64,000 bases of DNA from Prosapia bicincta (GCA_036971475.1 JBAIZL010000008.1:29707719-29771718); one strand, 5' to 3'; shown: positions 12,016-25,600, numbered from the stretch's first letter. A program made the numbers and translations. Notes: generated from the sequence alone by a model not told the origin.

Positions 12016-12845
12016 TTCCTCTCTTGGAATCATTAGCCAATTACGTACATAATTTGGTGTGCAATTAGTAATGATTGATTAATTTACTCAGCTGGGCCTA
12101 ACAGCTATTAAATGTGACACAGGCGTATTTGCGCAGTTACCCCATAGTAATAGGAGAGATTGCGCATACAAACGCTCATAATATGTTAGCCTATCATTTA
12201 ATACGTTTTTTCATTCATATTGAAATATGACAGTAAATCATGAGTAATTATTATATTTCAACACCAGTATACACTTAAATGAAATTATATTAAAGATATA
12301 CTATTTTAAGTACTAATCAATTTTAACAAATTGTATGAATATTATTAAGGAATTTTATTAAATATACATAAAAAGTTATACATTTTTTTACTGAATTACA
12401 AAACTTAACCCCTTCAATGGAGGTGACACTAAAACGGAAATCGCGGTTCTATACGGGCTTTTCATGTTACACAATGAATGTCACATTTCTAAAGTAACTG
12501 TCATTTTCCAGTTGGCAAATAAAGTTGATGTTTACTCTCAAGAAGTCGTGTTATAATTTTCACTTTTCCAATTTTAACGAATGTCCGTCCAAGATAGTAC
12601 TAAAACGGACTTCAATGAGCCTTTGTTATAAAATTTTAATTAAAATAGGCAATACTATATAGCCTTCAAAGAATTTTGTCAACTCCCCTTCTGTGACGCA
12701 AATAAATCGTCCTCATTGCGTTACACACTGCCGTAGGAAAATAAAATAGCTAAATTATTCCTCAAAATAGAATTTAGAACGTCCCCTCTTTAAAACAAAT
12801 TTTGACAAATAGCCCTCCTCGGGTCATGAATGGTGTGCATACTTG

Positions 12846-12913
<68 letters not shown>

Positions 12914-14240
12914 TGTAGAGTTTCAATAATTCGACGTAGATGGGCCTAAACGTAAATCATTTATGGTAGTGGATTCGAAATAATCTCCATATTATTTATA
13001 AAGATTATATTTAGAATAAAATCGCAAAAATAGTTTTGTAAAATATAATATTGCACTTTCTTCCTGTGTCTTTCAATGTCCAAATATTCGTATAAAGATT
13101 GAAATATTATTTGTTTCTATCCTCAACTCTTGTCACTGGTAGCCTATATTCTATATTATTTATATGTTTATTGTATACATAGATAACATTTAGTTCATAT
13201 CTATGCCGTTAACCATATTAGGTGTTACGTGTAATTAACACGAATGTTGTATATGTTGTAGACGAATACTAACATGATTGCAATGTTAAAAAAATTGTAA
13301 CAATATACAGGAGTTACAATTGTATATTGTAACATAATAACTATAGTGAACAATTGTATTTCGTTTTGATAATATGAAAACCTGTCCTCTGTCACACCCT
13401 ACTTCAATAGAAAAATCGGAACTTTGCTATTTTTGTTACGGTTCAATTGCCAAGGAACACATTTATACAAACCGTTGGTGCTACTACAGGCAAGTGTTTA
13501 CATATGATTATACAAAAGAATAAATTTGCCATCATATCTGAGCAATTTTTTAAACGAATTGGTAAATTCTTCTAAGCGTGAAACATAACAAAAAGGTAAT
13601 TTTTACGTAACACGGTCAAATTAACATGGATCACAACCTACAAATTAAAACTTTTTGAGGAGCTTTAGACTCAGAAGAATGAATAGCCAATGTTTAAGCT
13701 CAAGAATTGAGAAGAGAATTGGGATTTTTCAACCGGAAAAAACAATGAAAAGTCTGTTGTGTTGGGTTAGCCTTATTCATCCAATTGCTAACGGTATTTA
13801 TGCATCTTTAAAAATAATTTTTGAACATTAAATTAGTAATTTCAATGTCTGCCCAATATTAAAACATCATGTTAAAGCAAATGAAAATTTTAAAACTCAC
13901 CTTTCACGTAAGCATACTTATATAGTTTAACAAAAATATTAGTAGTTAATATTGCCACCCAATAACATAAAAAATCTACCTACGATATGCATTCTAAATA
14001 AAAGAAGGCTTCTATTAGGTCCAGTTGTCAATTGATCCTTACCTAATGTTTATTTTTTGATCACACAACACCATTGAACACATATATGTACAAAAAATCC
14101 CAAATTACTCTTTTCGAGTTCGAAAAAACACGTTGAAATAATAGTACCGTACCTTTATCCTTATGACTGCAAATACAACCAAATAACTGTTTTTTCTATA
14201 AGAATTAGCTTAAAAAGGAGATTATACTATTATAACAAGG
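12016..14240. other. non-coding stretch with a (TA)n tract at 12850-12908
   Basis: Apart from about 58 bp of (TA)n I recognise nothing. Just after the tract, CACTGTAGAGTTTCAATAAT resembles a Tigger-type terminus, but no partner end was found. Confidence 0.45.
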
Positions 14241-14284
14241 AGTAAAATGTGTCCGTAGACATGATTTTTAGTAGCAATATTAGT

Positions 14285-14640
14285 GAGCATAACTTAACAT
14301 CATAGGGGCAAAACATCTTAGGAACTTCTTTATGGATACATGTGTAATAGAAGGCAATCGATCAGTAAAACTAGATGCCGTTCAAGTTGTTTATGCAAAA
14401 TTAAACGTAAAAGTTTTTTGGAAGCAACGTAATAAATCCATTACCTTTACCCACCATATTTGAGGCGCCATCGGTTGTGTAGCTACAACTATTTTCATTA
14501 TATTTTCTCTTGTAGTTGGTATAAAAAGGCTGAAGTGTATTTAATTTCCCCTCATACATTTTCCGCCCAAAGCATTTTACCTTGATTGTGACGTTACTTT
14601 CATCAAGACATGTTTAAAAACCTGGATATTTTTCAAATCA
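14285..14640 (-). pseudogene. hAT-superfamily transposase remnant (ZBED/FAM200-like)
   Basis: Minus-strand translation gives CLDESNVTIKVKCFGRKMYE (about 14545-14605), then SYTTDGASNMVGKGNGFIT (about 14430-14485), then in another frame CIHKEVPKMFCPYDVKLC (about 14285-14340). These fit, in order, the LDES, CTDGA..MVGK and CIIHREAL..K blocks of domesticated-type hAT transposases, around catalytic acidic positions of the RNase H-like fold. Spacing between the blocks is shorter than usual, and frameshifts and stops are present, so this is a decayed copy. No terminal inverted repeats or 8-bp target duplication were located. Confidence 0.72.
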
Positions 14641-16539
14641 TATTCAAATTAATTATACAATCTTTTATTCAATCTTTAACCTTATCCCTCCTGGCACTCA
14701 TATCTTAAATTACATATTATTAATATTTTGTTGAAAAAAAGATGAAAATAATGAAACGTATATGACTGAGGAAGCGGTTTTCAAAACTGGTTGTAAAAAG
14801 GCGGTTTTCCATATTGTGATATGCAGAGTAACAAAATAAAACTAGTCAATATGATGGAGTAAAAGAAGAATTTTGACTCATCGTTTTTCAGTTGAAATGT
14901 CACACAATTTTATAGTTAATATCAGAATGATTTTACATCGTACGTATGGGACACTATTGATTCTGAACACACCAGAAATAATATCAATCTAACACCCGTT
15001 GCTCAGTCATCGAAAATTTTCCATCTCACATATTATGCTGGATATATGTTGTTGATAGTTTTTCAACAAAACTATAGAAAAAACAAAAAAACCATTTACT
15101 ACTATGTGCCAAAATGGTCGGATCAAGCAGCACATACATACTCCAAGCTTGCCGCGTGTTATATTTCGGGCGGGTGCTCAGCTCTGATGAAACGACGAGT
15201 AGGGAGTTGGGATGGCGCTGAAGCTTCAATTGATATAATGACACATTCACTGTGGCCTCTTGAAATATAAGTAATTTTGTATCTAGAGCCTAGTTTGTTC
15301 AGCCTAGTCTGATCTCATAACAAAATCTGCTGGCTCTTACAAACTCAAAATTATTTCCTTGTTTACAAATTCTACCGCGACCATTAGCAGTACGAAGTTT
15401 TAAATAATTACTGCTGACAAATGTAAAATTTCAATTTGAATATTCCTATTTCTGTAGCTCTATATTCTTCAATGATAAAAATAATAATACAAATAAGTGA
15501 TCCTACCCAGAAGCAAATAATAGATGGTTTTTTAATCAGTTTGTTTACAACTATTCCCAAACTAACAGTAAGAACAGCCTTTTTTTAAGTGCTACTTAAA
15601 GACCTGTGTTTAACTAGTTATAATAATGTTTTAATTGTATTTATCTAGTAGTGCTACAATTAGAATGATAAGGAGAACAACGTAAGGACATTGAGACGAA
15701 GAGGTTACTAAGGAATAGTATCGACTATACTATTTGACATTAAAGACAGTTTTTACGGAGACAATTTATTTACTTCTGATGGTCACTGTTATTTTAAGAT
15801 TTACTAAGGATAATCATGGACAATTTTTGATACGCAAGCAAAAAACTTTCCATAACCGAAATATCGTTGCTCCTTATAAAGCTTAAATCTATAAATACCG
15901 TCACTTATAATTTATATTTATAGGTTAACGTCACAATTAAAAATCATGAATTGCGTCCGTACCGAGGCTAGCTATGAATACGCCTGGTTTTCCCAACCGC
16001 TGATCACCATACTTGAAATGAACTCTAAACTCATCGATAGTCTCACAGACATTATGACTAATCTTGGGATTATATGATCACGGTGACGCATAAGTGAACA
16101 AAACCGAAACTAGATACGTTAAGAGATTCTATGGCGATTAATTTGGCAAGTAAATTAAGTTTTAAAATAAATACTCTATTTATCCGATAGTCTATAAAAG
16201 CTATAACTATTAGGTACAACATGCATTGGCTACTTCTCCCGGTTATAAAGTTACGTTGGGTCTGACATCAAGTCAACAACGCGTCAGAATGGCTTCGGAG
16301 TGTCGGCTGTTTATGTTTTCATTTCAGAAATATGTCCGTAAATTCACGTAACTACACTTCTTTCCGAACAAGGTCGTGAACCTACAGCTTTGTGATGTTA
16401 ATGTTCCTCCCAAATGTAGGTAGAGAAATCCCCGAACACACCCGACCTAGGTTGTACTCAGTATCTTAAGAAACCCCCTGTGTGGCCATTCCCAAGAGAG
16501 CTCTTTAGTTTATCGCATTTTATACTCAAATTCAAACCG
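14641..16539. other. non-coding stretch, nothing recognised
   Basis: Overlapping short open frames near 15026-15270 on both strands show no recognisable domain, and no repeats stand out. Confidence 0.45.
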
Positions 16540-18560
16540 ACTAACGCCGAACGTACTCTGCCAATTCCAACGCCAGGATTGAACTCAACACCATTAAAAA
16601 CTTCGAGTGACATTTTTTGAAATTTTTTTGATTTCTGGGATTTTACCTCATATGGTCTTTCTGATTAATGTTTATGACAACGTGGCACTCGGCCGCCTGA
16701 AGTACCCCTCAGTGACTATTTCTTAGAGAGTGGTAACAATAAAAGTTAGTATTCCGAAATTATATAAAATTACTATTTACAAACTAAAAATATAAAATTG
16801 AATATCTATACATCAGGTAATTTTCTATTCTTCATTGGTAGAAAATTACTTCAACTAAACAACCTAAGCCAGGAAATTATTATTAGACCTACCATTTACA
16901 ACTTTTTTTTATGTTGGTGATTTTCTAGCCCCGTTCATACCCTCACTACCCCCGTACATACTCGGTTTATTTCTATTATAGAATTTCAAGCGTGCCCGGC
17001 CAAATCCTATAACTGGATTGGATTCAGAACTTTCTAAGCCCCTGAGTGACACCATTCGGAGATTTTGTGGCTTCTGGGAGTTTCTATTTCAATTTACCCA
17101 TTGTAATCTCCACGGAATTACCCCTTCATAGAACTCCGTACTTCCAAACAAATCATGATGTCGCGGTTGTGATTGGAAACCTAGACACCACCCCCCCCCC
17201 CATCCGAGTGACCATTTCTGGGAGATATTTTAGCTCCTGCTTTTTTTACTTGAACCCTCTGTCACCCATCAAAGACTTATGGGAACGTGCCCGGTCATTT
17301 ATGGTACAAGGATTGGATTCAACTCCCAACAAAATCCCTTAGAGATCATTTTGGAATTTTGTACCTCACATCATTCTCTGCACCCCTGTTCCTCCCTGAC
17401 TGGTTATAGTGACAGGGTTGGACTCAGGGCCCTAAAAAATCCCGACTTACCATTTCCGAGAGATTGTTTTAGCATCTACCATTTTTTATTTAAATTCACA
17501 CAAGGTCAAACCGCAAAGTCATTTATGAGGGTTCCCGGTCAATCGATGCTATGATTGTACTAAGCATCATAAAAAAAATCACGAGTGAACATATTCTAGC
17601 TTTTTTGCCTTCCGACATTTTTACCTCAATTTAACCCTTTCCTACTTTGGCATAGCTACACCTGTTCATCTTCGCTTACTTTTGATGTCTCGGGACCCTC
17701 CAAAACAACCGAAGTGGTTATTTTCTAGCCTTTTTTCCCTTCAGATATTTTTACACCAAATTCAGCTATTTGCTACTCCTATAGAGCTAGACCCGTGCAT
17801 CCCCGTTAACTTTGATGACGTCATGGAACGTAAATACCTCTCAAAGTATCAGGTTTGTGGAATCCCCGTTTGCTTTGAATGACGGCATTGGACTCAATAC
17901 TCTCACAAACCCCTGATTGCCAATTTTCTAGCCATTCTATGGCATCTGTTTTTTTAATCCTAATTTATCCGATTGCTACTCCCGTGGAGTAGCAACCCAT
18001 TCATCCCCATTGCCTTTCCACGATGGCAATGGACTCAGCACTCTCTCAAACGCCCGACCGATCATCAACTTAACTATTTTTTCGCATTTGACATTTCTAC
18101 CTCAATTAATTTCTTTGCTACTACCGTAAAGTCACACCCTTGCATCCATGATAGCTATTGATGACGACATTGGGCTCAGGATCCACAAAACCACTCCAAC
18201 TGATCATTTTGTATCTTTTTCCCTTCTGACATTTGAACTCCAATTCACCCCTATGGTATTCCCGTAGAGCCACACCCATGTATCTTCGTTGGTTTTTGAT
18301 GATGGTGTTAGGCTCAGCACTCTCAAGAATCACCCCGATTGATTATTTTGTAGCTTATTTTGGCTTCTGACATTCTCAGAGCTACACACGTTCATTCTCA
18401 TTGACATTCGATGACGGCATTGGACTCAGCAGTCTCACAAACCACTGAGTGCTATTTTCTAGCAATTTTTTGTGTCGTCTGACGTTTTTACTCTAATTTA
18501 TCCCGTTACTACTCTCTTGGAGCCACACTCGTGCATCCCCGTTAGTTTTCGATAGTTGTA
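16540..18560. repeat. decayed tandem array, unit ~140 bp, GC-richer than surroundings
   Basis: GGCATTGGACTCAGCACTCTC and related forms recur near 17005, 17310, 17420, 17885, 18025, 18170, 18306 and 18417. They are linked by CTACTCCCGTAGAGCCACAC, CATCCCCGTT and TTCTGACATTTTTAC-like segments. Spacing is about 110-145 bp. Similarity is strongest from 17600 on. Short open frames here are by-products of the repeat. Confidence 0.75.
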
Positions 18561-18671
18561 CACAAATACATTATGTGACAAACAATAACCAGGACTTTTG
18601 TGAAATGAGTAGAGAATTGGTCATCTGAAGGCAGGAAAGGACAATCTAATGTTTATATTTTCGCCGAGATT

Positions 18672-18694
18672 ATACACGCACGCACGCACGCACC

Positions 18695-18761
<67 letters not shown>
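18672..18761. repeat. (ACGC)n and (CA)n microsatellite
   Basis: Four CGCA units run into about 80 bp of (CA)n with two interruptions. Confidence 0.96.
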
Positions 18762-18765
<4 letters not shown>

Positions 18766-20529
18766 CCTGTCTAAACAGTGACTAGTCAGACAGTTCCACT
18801 ATATTGGCAACACTGTTGGTTTTCGTATTGTTAGTGACCTAGTAATAATATACATTACCGGCTGCTATATTGTTATTGGATTGAACAAATTAAATAAATG
18901 CTGCAAATTGATAGTACTTTAGTCAGTTTTGTATTTTGATGATATTGAAGTTCATAGAGTAGTATCATGTTTATTATAAAGAAATTATACATCACGACAA
19001 AACATATATACCCCACTCTTTCAAGTGGCTGCCATGGTGGTAAAATGAAATGCTTCCTTATTGATATTGGGATGTGCATATGATGTGTGTGTGTGTGTGT
19101 GTGTGTGTAAATTTTAAAAGATTGGCCTTTTGTTGTGGTTTTTAATGAATAAGGTTACCTCCAATTGTGTTTTCTGGCTTTTTTGAAACACGTCCGATCG
19201 ATCAGATGACGTCGCCCGCAATTACCAGCTGCTCTGGCTTTCGTTGCCTGATACATCACGATACTGCTCACTTGACTCTCATCACGCTTCTCTATCTATC
19301 CGACTGAACCTAGCTCGATTTCCATTTTAAAAAGGTCCAGAATAATCAGGTTTGTAGAAAACAGCTCCTTATGGATGCGGCACTGTGAGTGCTACTCTCA
19401 TGCAGCAACTATCAAGAATATTTACTATTTTGCCTCATTTAATTATAATACAAAAAGAGTTACAATTGAAAAATGAAAATGGCGCTACATCATCGAGGAG
19501 GATACATTTCTGGAACCAGATGTTACATGAATCATTTCTGGATAATAAATGCTATGTTGGCAGTTGAACACTTTTTTGGCCAGCCCTAGTGTATATCACG
19601 TTTTTGCCGAACCTCTGATCGGATCCTTGTTAATTAGACTCTGTTTATAAGCTTTTATTATAATACTAGACATTACTAAGTTATTCAATGGCGGGGTTTA
19701 CTTGCGTGTTCAGTACGCTCATTCAGAATAGATTACACGTTATTAATAGCTAAAGCAAGGTAGTAAAATTTACTCTGTAAACAGCTAATTGTTTTAGTAT
19801 TTAGTACAGTTTATTTCGTTGCAGAAATGGCTTCACAGAAGATGAAGGAGTGTATGTTGTTAAAGTGTGCAGAAATATATGAAATAATTTCAGATGAACT
19901 AAAAAAGAAAACCTAAATGGGTAAGAAACTAGCTATTCTAGTGAGATATTATTGGTTATTCAGTCACCTTAACTAGACAACTGGCCCAAGCAGGTAGTCT
20001 CTGAAACATTTTCTTACATTCTTGGTGAGAAAATCACGAAAACATATACAGTAATGCATTCCACCATTTCAGGCAGAATAAAGTTCGAAATTACTTGGGC
20101 TTATTTAGCAAGAGAAAATAGTTATAGAGCATTGCAAAGATTGTGTTCATGTGTTAAACCCAGTAGCTCCCAGGTTGATTCCGGAAGTCTCCGTTGGTGC
20201 TTGTTATAATCTCAAAGAATATTATTCATGTTCAGTAAATTCTATGAGACTCGTATTTTTAATCTCCGCCACGCAAAAACCTATTCCCACTTCAGACACA
20301 TTTTCCTTATTAGCTCCATCACGAGCTAAATTATTTTTATAAATAGTCGTTTTTGTACCCCACTGCCTCTATAAAGCTCTGCAAGCTTTAAAGTAGTTTC
20401 TACACTTCAGCGCGAAATTCTATAAGAGAACATTAGGTTGTGGTACTCAGGACAGTGGCGACAGAAATGAAAACTTCAATACCCACGTCTACAGAAATTT
20501 TGAATTAGGAAAAACGTTTATTTCGTATT
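18762..20529. other. non-coding stretch with a short (TG)n tract at 19084-19108
   Basis: No gene recognised. TTTTTTGGCCAGCCCTAGTG near 19570-19590 resembles an hAT terminal repeat read from inside, but no partner was found. The open frame at 20151-20342 has no known domain. Confidence 0.4.
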
Positions 20530-20885
20530 ATGAGAAAATGATTTGTATTGACATTTACCAGAATTGAAATAAATTAATATCTTTACTAACGGATTAAAAT
20601 TATTTATTAATAATCATTCTCCTTAACAATGTGTAATAAATAATGTAACATAATCTACGTGTTAAAACCGTTGTTTTACAACATAACGTATAACATAAAA
20701 TCGGCTGATATATAAAATCATATGTTATTATTCAATGGACTTTGAGGTGAATCATAGGAAAACTGATGAAAATTTTATACTGACGCTATTACCCTGACGG
20801 AAATTACACTAACGTGAAATTGTACGCTTATGTCCATCCAATGAGTTTTCTTAGGCGTCGATGTAAACATTTTCACTTCAATAAA
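20530..20885 (+). repeat. dispersed repeat family, copy B
   Basis: Colinear with 6425-6835: CTTAACAATGTGTAATAAAT, ATCATATGTTATTATTCAAT, GACTTTGAGGTGAATCA and TTATGTCCATCCAATGA are shared with small changes. It carries only two of the 34-bp internal units seen four times in copy A. Confidence 0.75.
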
Positions 20886-20932
20886 ACGTTTCTACATGAA
20901 ACGAAACTGAAATTGCGAACCACGCTGATCTG

Positions 20933-21584
20933 ATATGTAAACATCAGTTGCAAGTAACTAGATTTAGCTACCTGACTATAAACGCACAAATCGTGTTTGT
21001 TGCAAACACTCTTGGGTGTTGTTGCCATGACAACCTTTAAGCCTTACGTTTGTACTTAGTATAAATATCTCTTACCGGACACAATTAGGTAAGTTATTTA
21101 ATATTCCGGACTTAGAACGGGTCTTTACCTAACCTAAAACACTACTGAGAAATAGTTAACGAAGTTTTAAAAGAAACACTTGCTGGAAAATTATTAAATA
21201 AACTTCTAAAACTCTTACTTAGATAATAATAAGTAAATTTATACGCAATTATTGAGAAATATGAATGAATGATGTAAATATTTACATATTTATACAAGAT
21301 AAATTCAGCCTAAAATTTAACTTGGCAATTTTAAAGCAAAAAGTCGTAAATTTAATTAATATGTTTCAGGAATTGTTTTATAAATTTACTTAATTATCTA
21401 TCAGTGTTTTATAAATTTATTAACTTACCTAATTGTGTTCGGTAAGAGATATTTATACTAAGTACAAACGTAAAGCTTAAAGGTTGTCATGGCAACAACA
21501 CCCAAGAGTGTTTGCAACAAACACGATTTGTGCGTTTATAGTCAGGTAGCTAAATCTAGTTACTTGCAACTGATGTTTACATAT
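20933..21584. mobile_element. foldback element with ~164-bp near-perfect terminal inverted repeats
   Basis: Positions 20933-21096 and 21421-21584 are inverted complements with only a few differences, separated by a 324-bp AT-rich spacer. Landmarks are ATATGTAAACATCAGTTGCA at the outer end and ACAATTAGGTAAGTTA at the inner end. No open frame is present, so this is a non-autonomous foldback or MITE-like element. No clear target duplication was seen. The very low divergence suggests a recent origin or gene conversion between the arms. Confidence 0.88.
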
Positions 21585-22130
21585 TTCTCATAGAAAAATT
21601 GAATGAATTTTTAAAATACTTACTGAGAAAGTTTTGAATAAATTTATAAGCACTTCGTGAAATAAAATTAAATAAATATATAACCACTTACTGAGATAAA
21701 ACTAAATAAATTTTTAAAACACTTACAAAGATAAAATTAAATAAATTTATCAAACACTTACAAGAAAATAACTAAGTAAATTTATAAACTCTTACTGTAT
21801 TTTATTTAATTTATAAATAAAATCATTTTATAAAACACTTACTGTCAAATAATTAAGTAAATCTATAAAACCCTTACTGAGATAAAATTAAATAAATTTA
21901 TAACACACTTGCTGAAATAAAATTGAACAAGTTTATAAAACAATTACCAGGATAAAATGAAATAAATGTATAAAACACTTACTAAGATAAAATAAATAAA
22001 TTTATAAAACACTGACAGATAATTAAGTAAATTTATAAAACAATTCCTGAAACATATGAATTAAATTTACGACTTTTGCCTTTAAAATTACCTACTTAAA
22101 TATTAGGCTGAATTTATCTTGTATATACTC
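21291..22130. repeat. second, overlapping inverted repeat (arms ~130 bp)
   Basis: TATACAAGATAAATTCAGCC at 21291 and onward is the inverted complement of about 22000-22130. Its left arm lies in the spacer of the 20933-21584 foldback and its loop contains that element's right arm. The two palindromes are therefore interleaved rather than nested. Confidence 0.8.
21610..22020. repeat. AT-rich tandem repeat, ~35-bp unit
   Basis: ACTTACTGAGATAAAATTAA and AATAAATTTATAAAACACTT variants recur about every 35 bp (near 21617, 21651, 21686, 21721, 21756, 21791 and on), filling the loop of the second inverted repeat. Confidence 0.75.
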
Positions 22131-22169
22131 AGAATTTCAATTATTTCTACTATCATTCCAATAAGAAAC

Positions 22170-22291
22170 TTAATATTCACTTAAGCAATAGTTTATGACT
22201 ATCCGAACTTTGAATTTATTAAATTTGTTAAAACTTACTGAGTGCCTCAGTATAAGGATAGTCATAAACTATTGTTTAAGTGATTAATAAG
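22170..22291. repeat. 35-bp inverted repeat hairpin
   Basis: Positions 22170-22204 and 22257-22291 are inverted complements around CAATAGTTTATGACTATCC with a 52-bp loop. It lies just outside the foldback cluster and may be a fragment of another foldback element. Confidence 0.8.
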
Positions 22292-23959
22292 GTTCAACCG
22301 AACGTAATGGACTGCAAAATTCAAGAAACTTAAATTAAATCAAAAGTAAGTCACCTCTAAAAAACCTTTAAAATAAAAAACGTTTACCTGTCTATACAAC
22401 TCCTCCCTATTCCTTTAGCGAAATAATAAATTTGAAACCTGTTTAATATTTTATAAACCATCCAATAGTTTTCTAATGTTAATGTTTTTCTTTTATTTTA
22501 TATAGAGTCTGTGACCTCTATATTGGATTTGTTACACCTGTAAAAGCCTGTGAAGGAAAAATATTGTAGAGAGGTAATGGTTGGGCAGTTTCTACGTGTA
22601 CGACCATAGTTCTGTAGAGCAGTATTTACCCTATGTTTTCAATATAAAATATAGAAATATAAAAAAATATTTTCAGCAAAAGAAGTGCACTAACTACACA
22701 AAATAACCTTTGCTGTAAGAATACAAAGTAAGTCCGATGTTAACCTAAAACCCATTTCTTACAGTATATATTAAAAACAAAATATAACAAGCACAATATA
22801 AAAATAGCCTTACTGAAACATACAATTAAAAGTTTTAATGATAAAACTTGTCTCGGCGTTTTAAGGTTTAAACAATGAGTTTCAGTATGAGTTTTGTCAT
22901 TAGTTTTTATAGAAGAAACCCAGGGAAAATTATTCAGTCAACTCATAGGCGAACATATTTTAATGATGTCATTAACAATAGTTTTATTTTTGTAACTTTC
23001 GTTTTGATGCTAATGAGTATCTACGGAGAGTGTAAGGTAGAATGTTAAAATGGGCATGCGTAAAGAACCTCCCGTGTTTAATCTAAGGTCAAGGTCTTTC
23101 TAAGGAATAAAGCGTTTGTAAACTGCGTGAACTTAGATGCCAGAGATAGATAACAGTAAAACGTATCAACTTATTGTTTCTAATTTGCTTACCCATTTAT
23201 ATTCCGAGTAAAGTAATATATAGTATTTTTAGTTTATATGAACACGAAAATAAGCTTGTAGGAGGGTTTTATACCTGTTTTTTTTTATATTGCGATAACT
23301 CTAAGAATTTATATGAAATAATATTTTACATTATTTTTGTGACTAATAGGTATAAGATGGTTTAATACTTTAAGCCAAAGATAAACCACTTTAAGTCACG
23401 GGAAGAAGAAACTGAGCTTATTGAAAACTTATTAACACATTGATATTCCTTAAAACTGTTTAATACTGTAAAATTGTAGAAAGGAAATGTGAGTTTATGT
23501 ATTTAGCAAAGGTTTTCGGAAACGCTGACAAAGATGGATTTTTATCCATACCTAAAAAATCTAATTAAAATATAAAAATTAGTTAAATATTCTAAAGGTA
23601 AATTATAAAGGTTAGGAAACATATACATTAAGGAATAGATAACTTAGGAGGAAAGAAATTTTAAGGATGTATTTTAAAAATGAAGTAAAATATTGTGTGA
23701 GACTAAACATGTTTTATTAGGAATATTAAAGCTATTGCCCGAACTATAAGTCTAACTCCAAAATATAATTCATAAATCCAGATTAGACTATTTTCAGCAT
23801 ATTTATGACAATCGAGAAAACTCAGAAAGTGTTAAATTAAAAAACATGAAAGAAATAATTAAAGACTGGAGCTAAACGATATGAGGCCTTGATATATTTT
23901 GTTCATTAACCGTTTTACCTTCGTCTCTAAGACACGCATCACCTACATTTATCATTATC
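22292..23959. other. AT-rich non-coding stretch
   Basis: Nothing recognised beyond short open frames without known domains. Confidence 0.45.
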
Positions 23960-25600
23960 TGCCACAGACAGTGATACCAGGAGGAACTGCAAACCTCTAT
24001 CGGTGTGCAGCATCTGTATGTATGATTAGCAGCAGGCGTCAAGGGGACAAGGAAGAAACTGCAAACCAATATGTGTGAGCAGCATCTGTATGTATGATTA
24101 GCTGCAGACGTCAAGGGGACAAGGAAGAAACTGCAAACCCCTATGGGTGTGCCGCATCTGTATGTATGATTAACTGCAGACGTCAAAGGGACAAGGAAGA
24201 AACTGCAAACCCCTATGTGTGAGCAGCATCTGTATGTATGATTAGCTGCAGACGTCAAGGGGACAAGGAAGAAACTGCAAACCCCTATGTGTGAGCAGCA
24301 TCTGTATGTATGATTAGCTGCAGAAGTCAAGAGGACAAGGAAAAAACTGCAAACCCCTATGGGTGTGCCGCATCTGTATGTATGATTAACTGCAGAAGTC
24401 AGGTGGACAAGCAGGATACTGCAAACCCCCATGTGTGTGCAGCATCTATATGTATGATTAGCTACAGAAACCAAGGGGACAAGGAGGAACCACCAAACCC
24501 CTAGGTGTGTGTGCAGCATCTGTATGTATGATTAGCTGCAGGCGTCAAGGGGACAAGGAGGAAACTGCAAACCCCTATGGGTGTGCAGAATCTGTATGTA
24601 TGATTACCTGCAGAAGTCAAGGGCACAAGGAGGAAACCTCAAACCCCTTTGTGTGTGCAGCATTTATATGTATGATTAGCTACAGACGTAAAGGGGACAA
24701 GAAGGTAACTGCTAACCTATTTGGGTGTGCAGCATCTGTACGTATGATTAGCTGCAGATGTCAAGGGGAAAAGGAGGAAACTGCAAACCCCTATGTCTGT
24801 GCAGCATCTATATGTATGATTGGTTGCAGGTCAAGGGTACAGGGGAGAAACAGCAAATCCCTATGTGTGAGTCCAGCATCTGTATGTATGATAAACTGCA
24901 GAAATCAGGGGGACAAGGAGGAAACTGCAAACCCCTTTGTTTGGGCAGCATCTGTATGTATGATTAGCTGCAGACGTCAAGGGGACAAGGGGGAAACTGC
25001 AACACCCTATGGGTGTGCAGCATCTGTATTTATGATTAGCTGCAGAAGTCAAAGGGACAAGGAGGAAACTGCAAACCCCTGTGTTTGTGCATTATCTGTA
25101 TGTATGCTTAGCTTGCAAAGTCAAGGGGATAAGGAGGAAACTGCAAACTCCTATGTGTGTGCAGCAACTGTTTGTATGATTGGCTGTAGAGTCAAAAGGA
25201 CAAGGAGGAAACTGCAAACCCCTATGGGTGTGCAGCATCTGTATGTATAATTAACTGCAGAAGTCACGGTTACAAGGAAGAAAATGCAAAGCTGAATGGA
25301 TGTGCAGCATCTGTATGTGTGATTAGCATCAGAAGTCATGGGAACAAGGAGTAAACTGCAAACCCCTATGTGTGTGTGCAGGATCTGTACGATTATGTAT
25401 GATTAGCTGCAGAAATCAGACGGAAAAGGAGGGAACTTTAAACCTTTATGTGTGTGCAATATCTGTATGTATGATTAACTTCAGACGTCAGGGGTCAAGG
25501 AGAAAACTGCACACCCCTGTGTGTGTGTGCAGCATCTGTATGTATGTTTAGCTGCAGAAGCCAAAGGGAGAAGGAGGAAACTGCATACCATCATTATATG
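23960..25600. repeat. 72-bp minisatellite, about 22 units
   Basis: The unit contains GCAGCATCTGTATGTATGAT, TAGCTGCAGACGTCAAGGGG and ACAAGGAGGAAACTGCAAAC. Consecutive GCAAAC landmarks, such as 24061 and 24133, are 72 bp apart. Because 72 is a multiple of three, long open frames exist on both strands (up to 247 residues), but they merely repeat a 24-residue unit and start and stop with point changes. No coding evidence. Confidence 0.93.

Noticed and set aside
14761..14790. CTGAGGA followed by GGTTTTCAAAAC as a further hammerhead
   Set aside because: No GAAA box at the right distance after a stem II, and no palindromic arms.
15026..15270. Overlapping ~74-residue frames on opposite strands
   Set aside because: Chance frames in non-repetitive sequence with no recognisable motif.
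20151..20342. 63-residue frame starting MLNPVAPRLI
   Set aside because: Looks protein-like in composition but has no recognised family, splice signals or neighbours.
23872..25339. Long cysteine-rich frames on both strands
   Set aside because: The 72-bp unit length keeps frames open on both strands. No signal peptide, splice context or selection evidence supports a secreted repeat protein.
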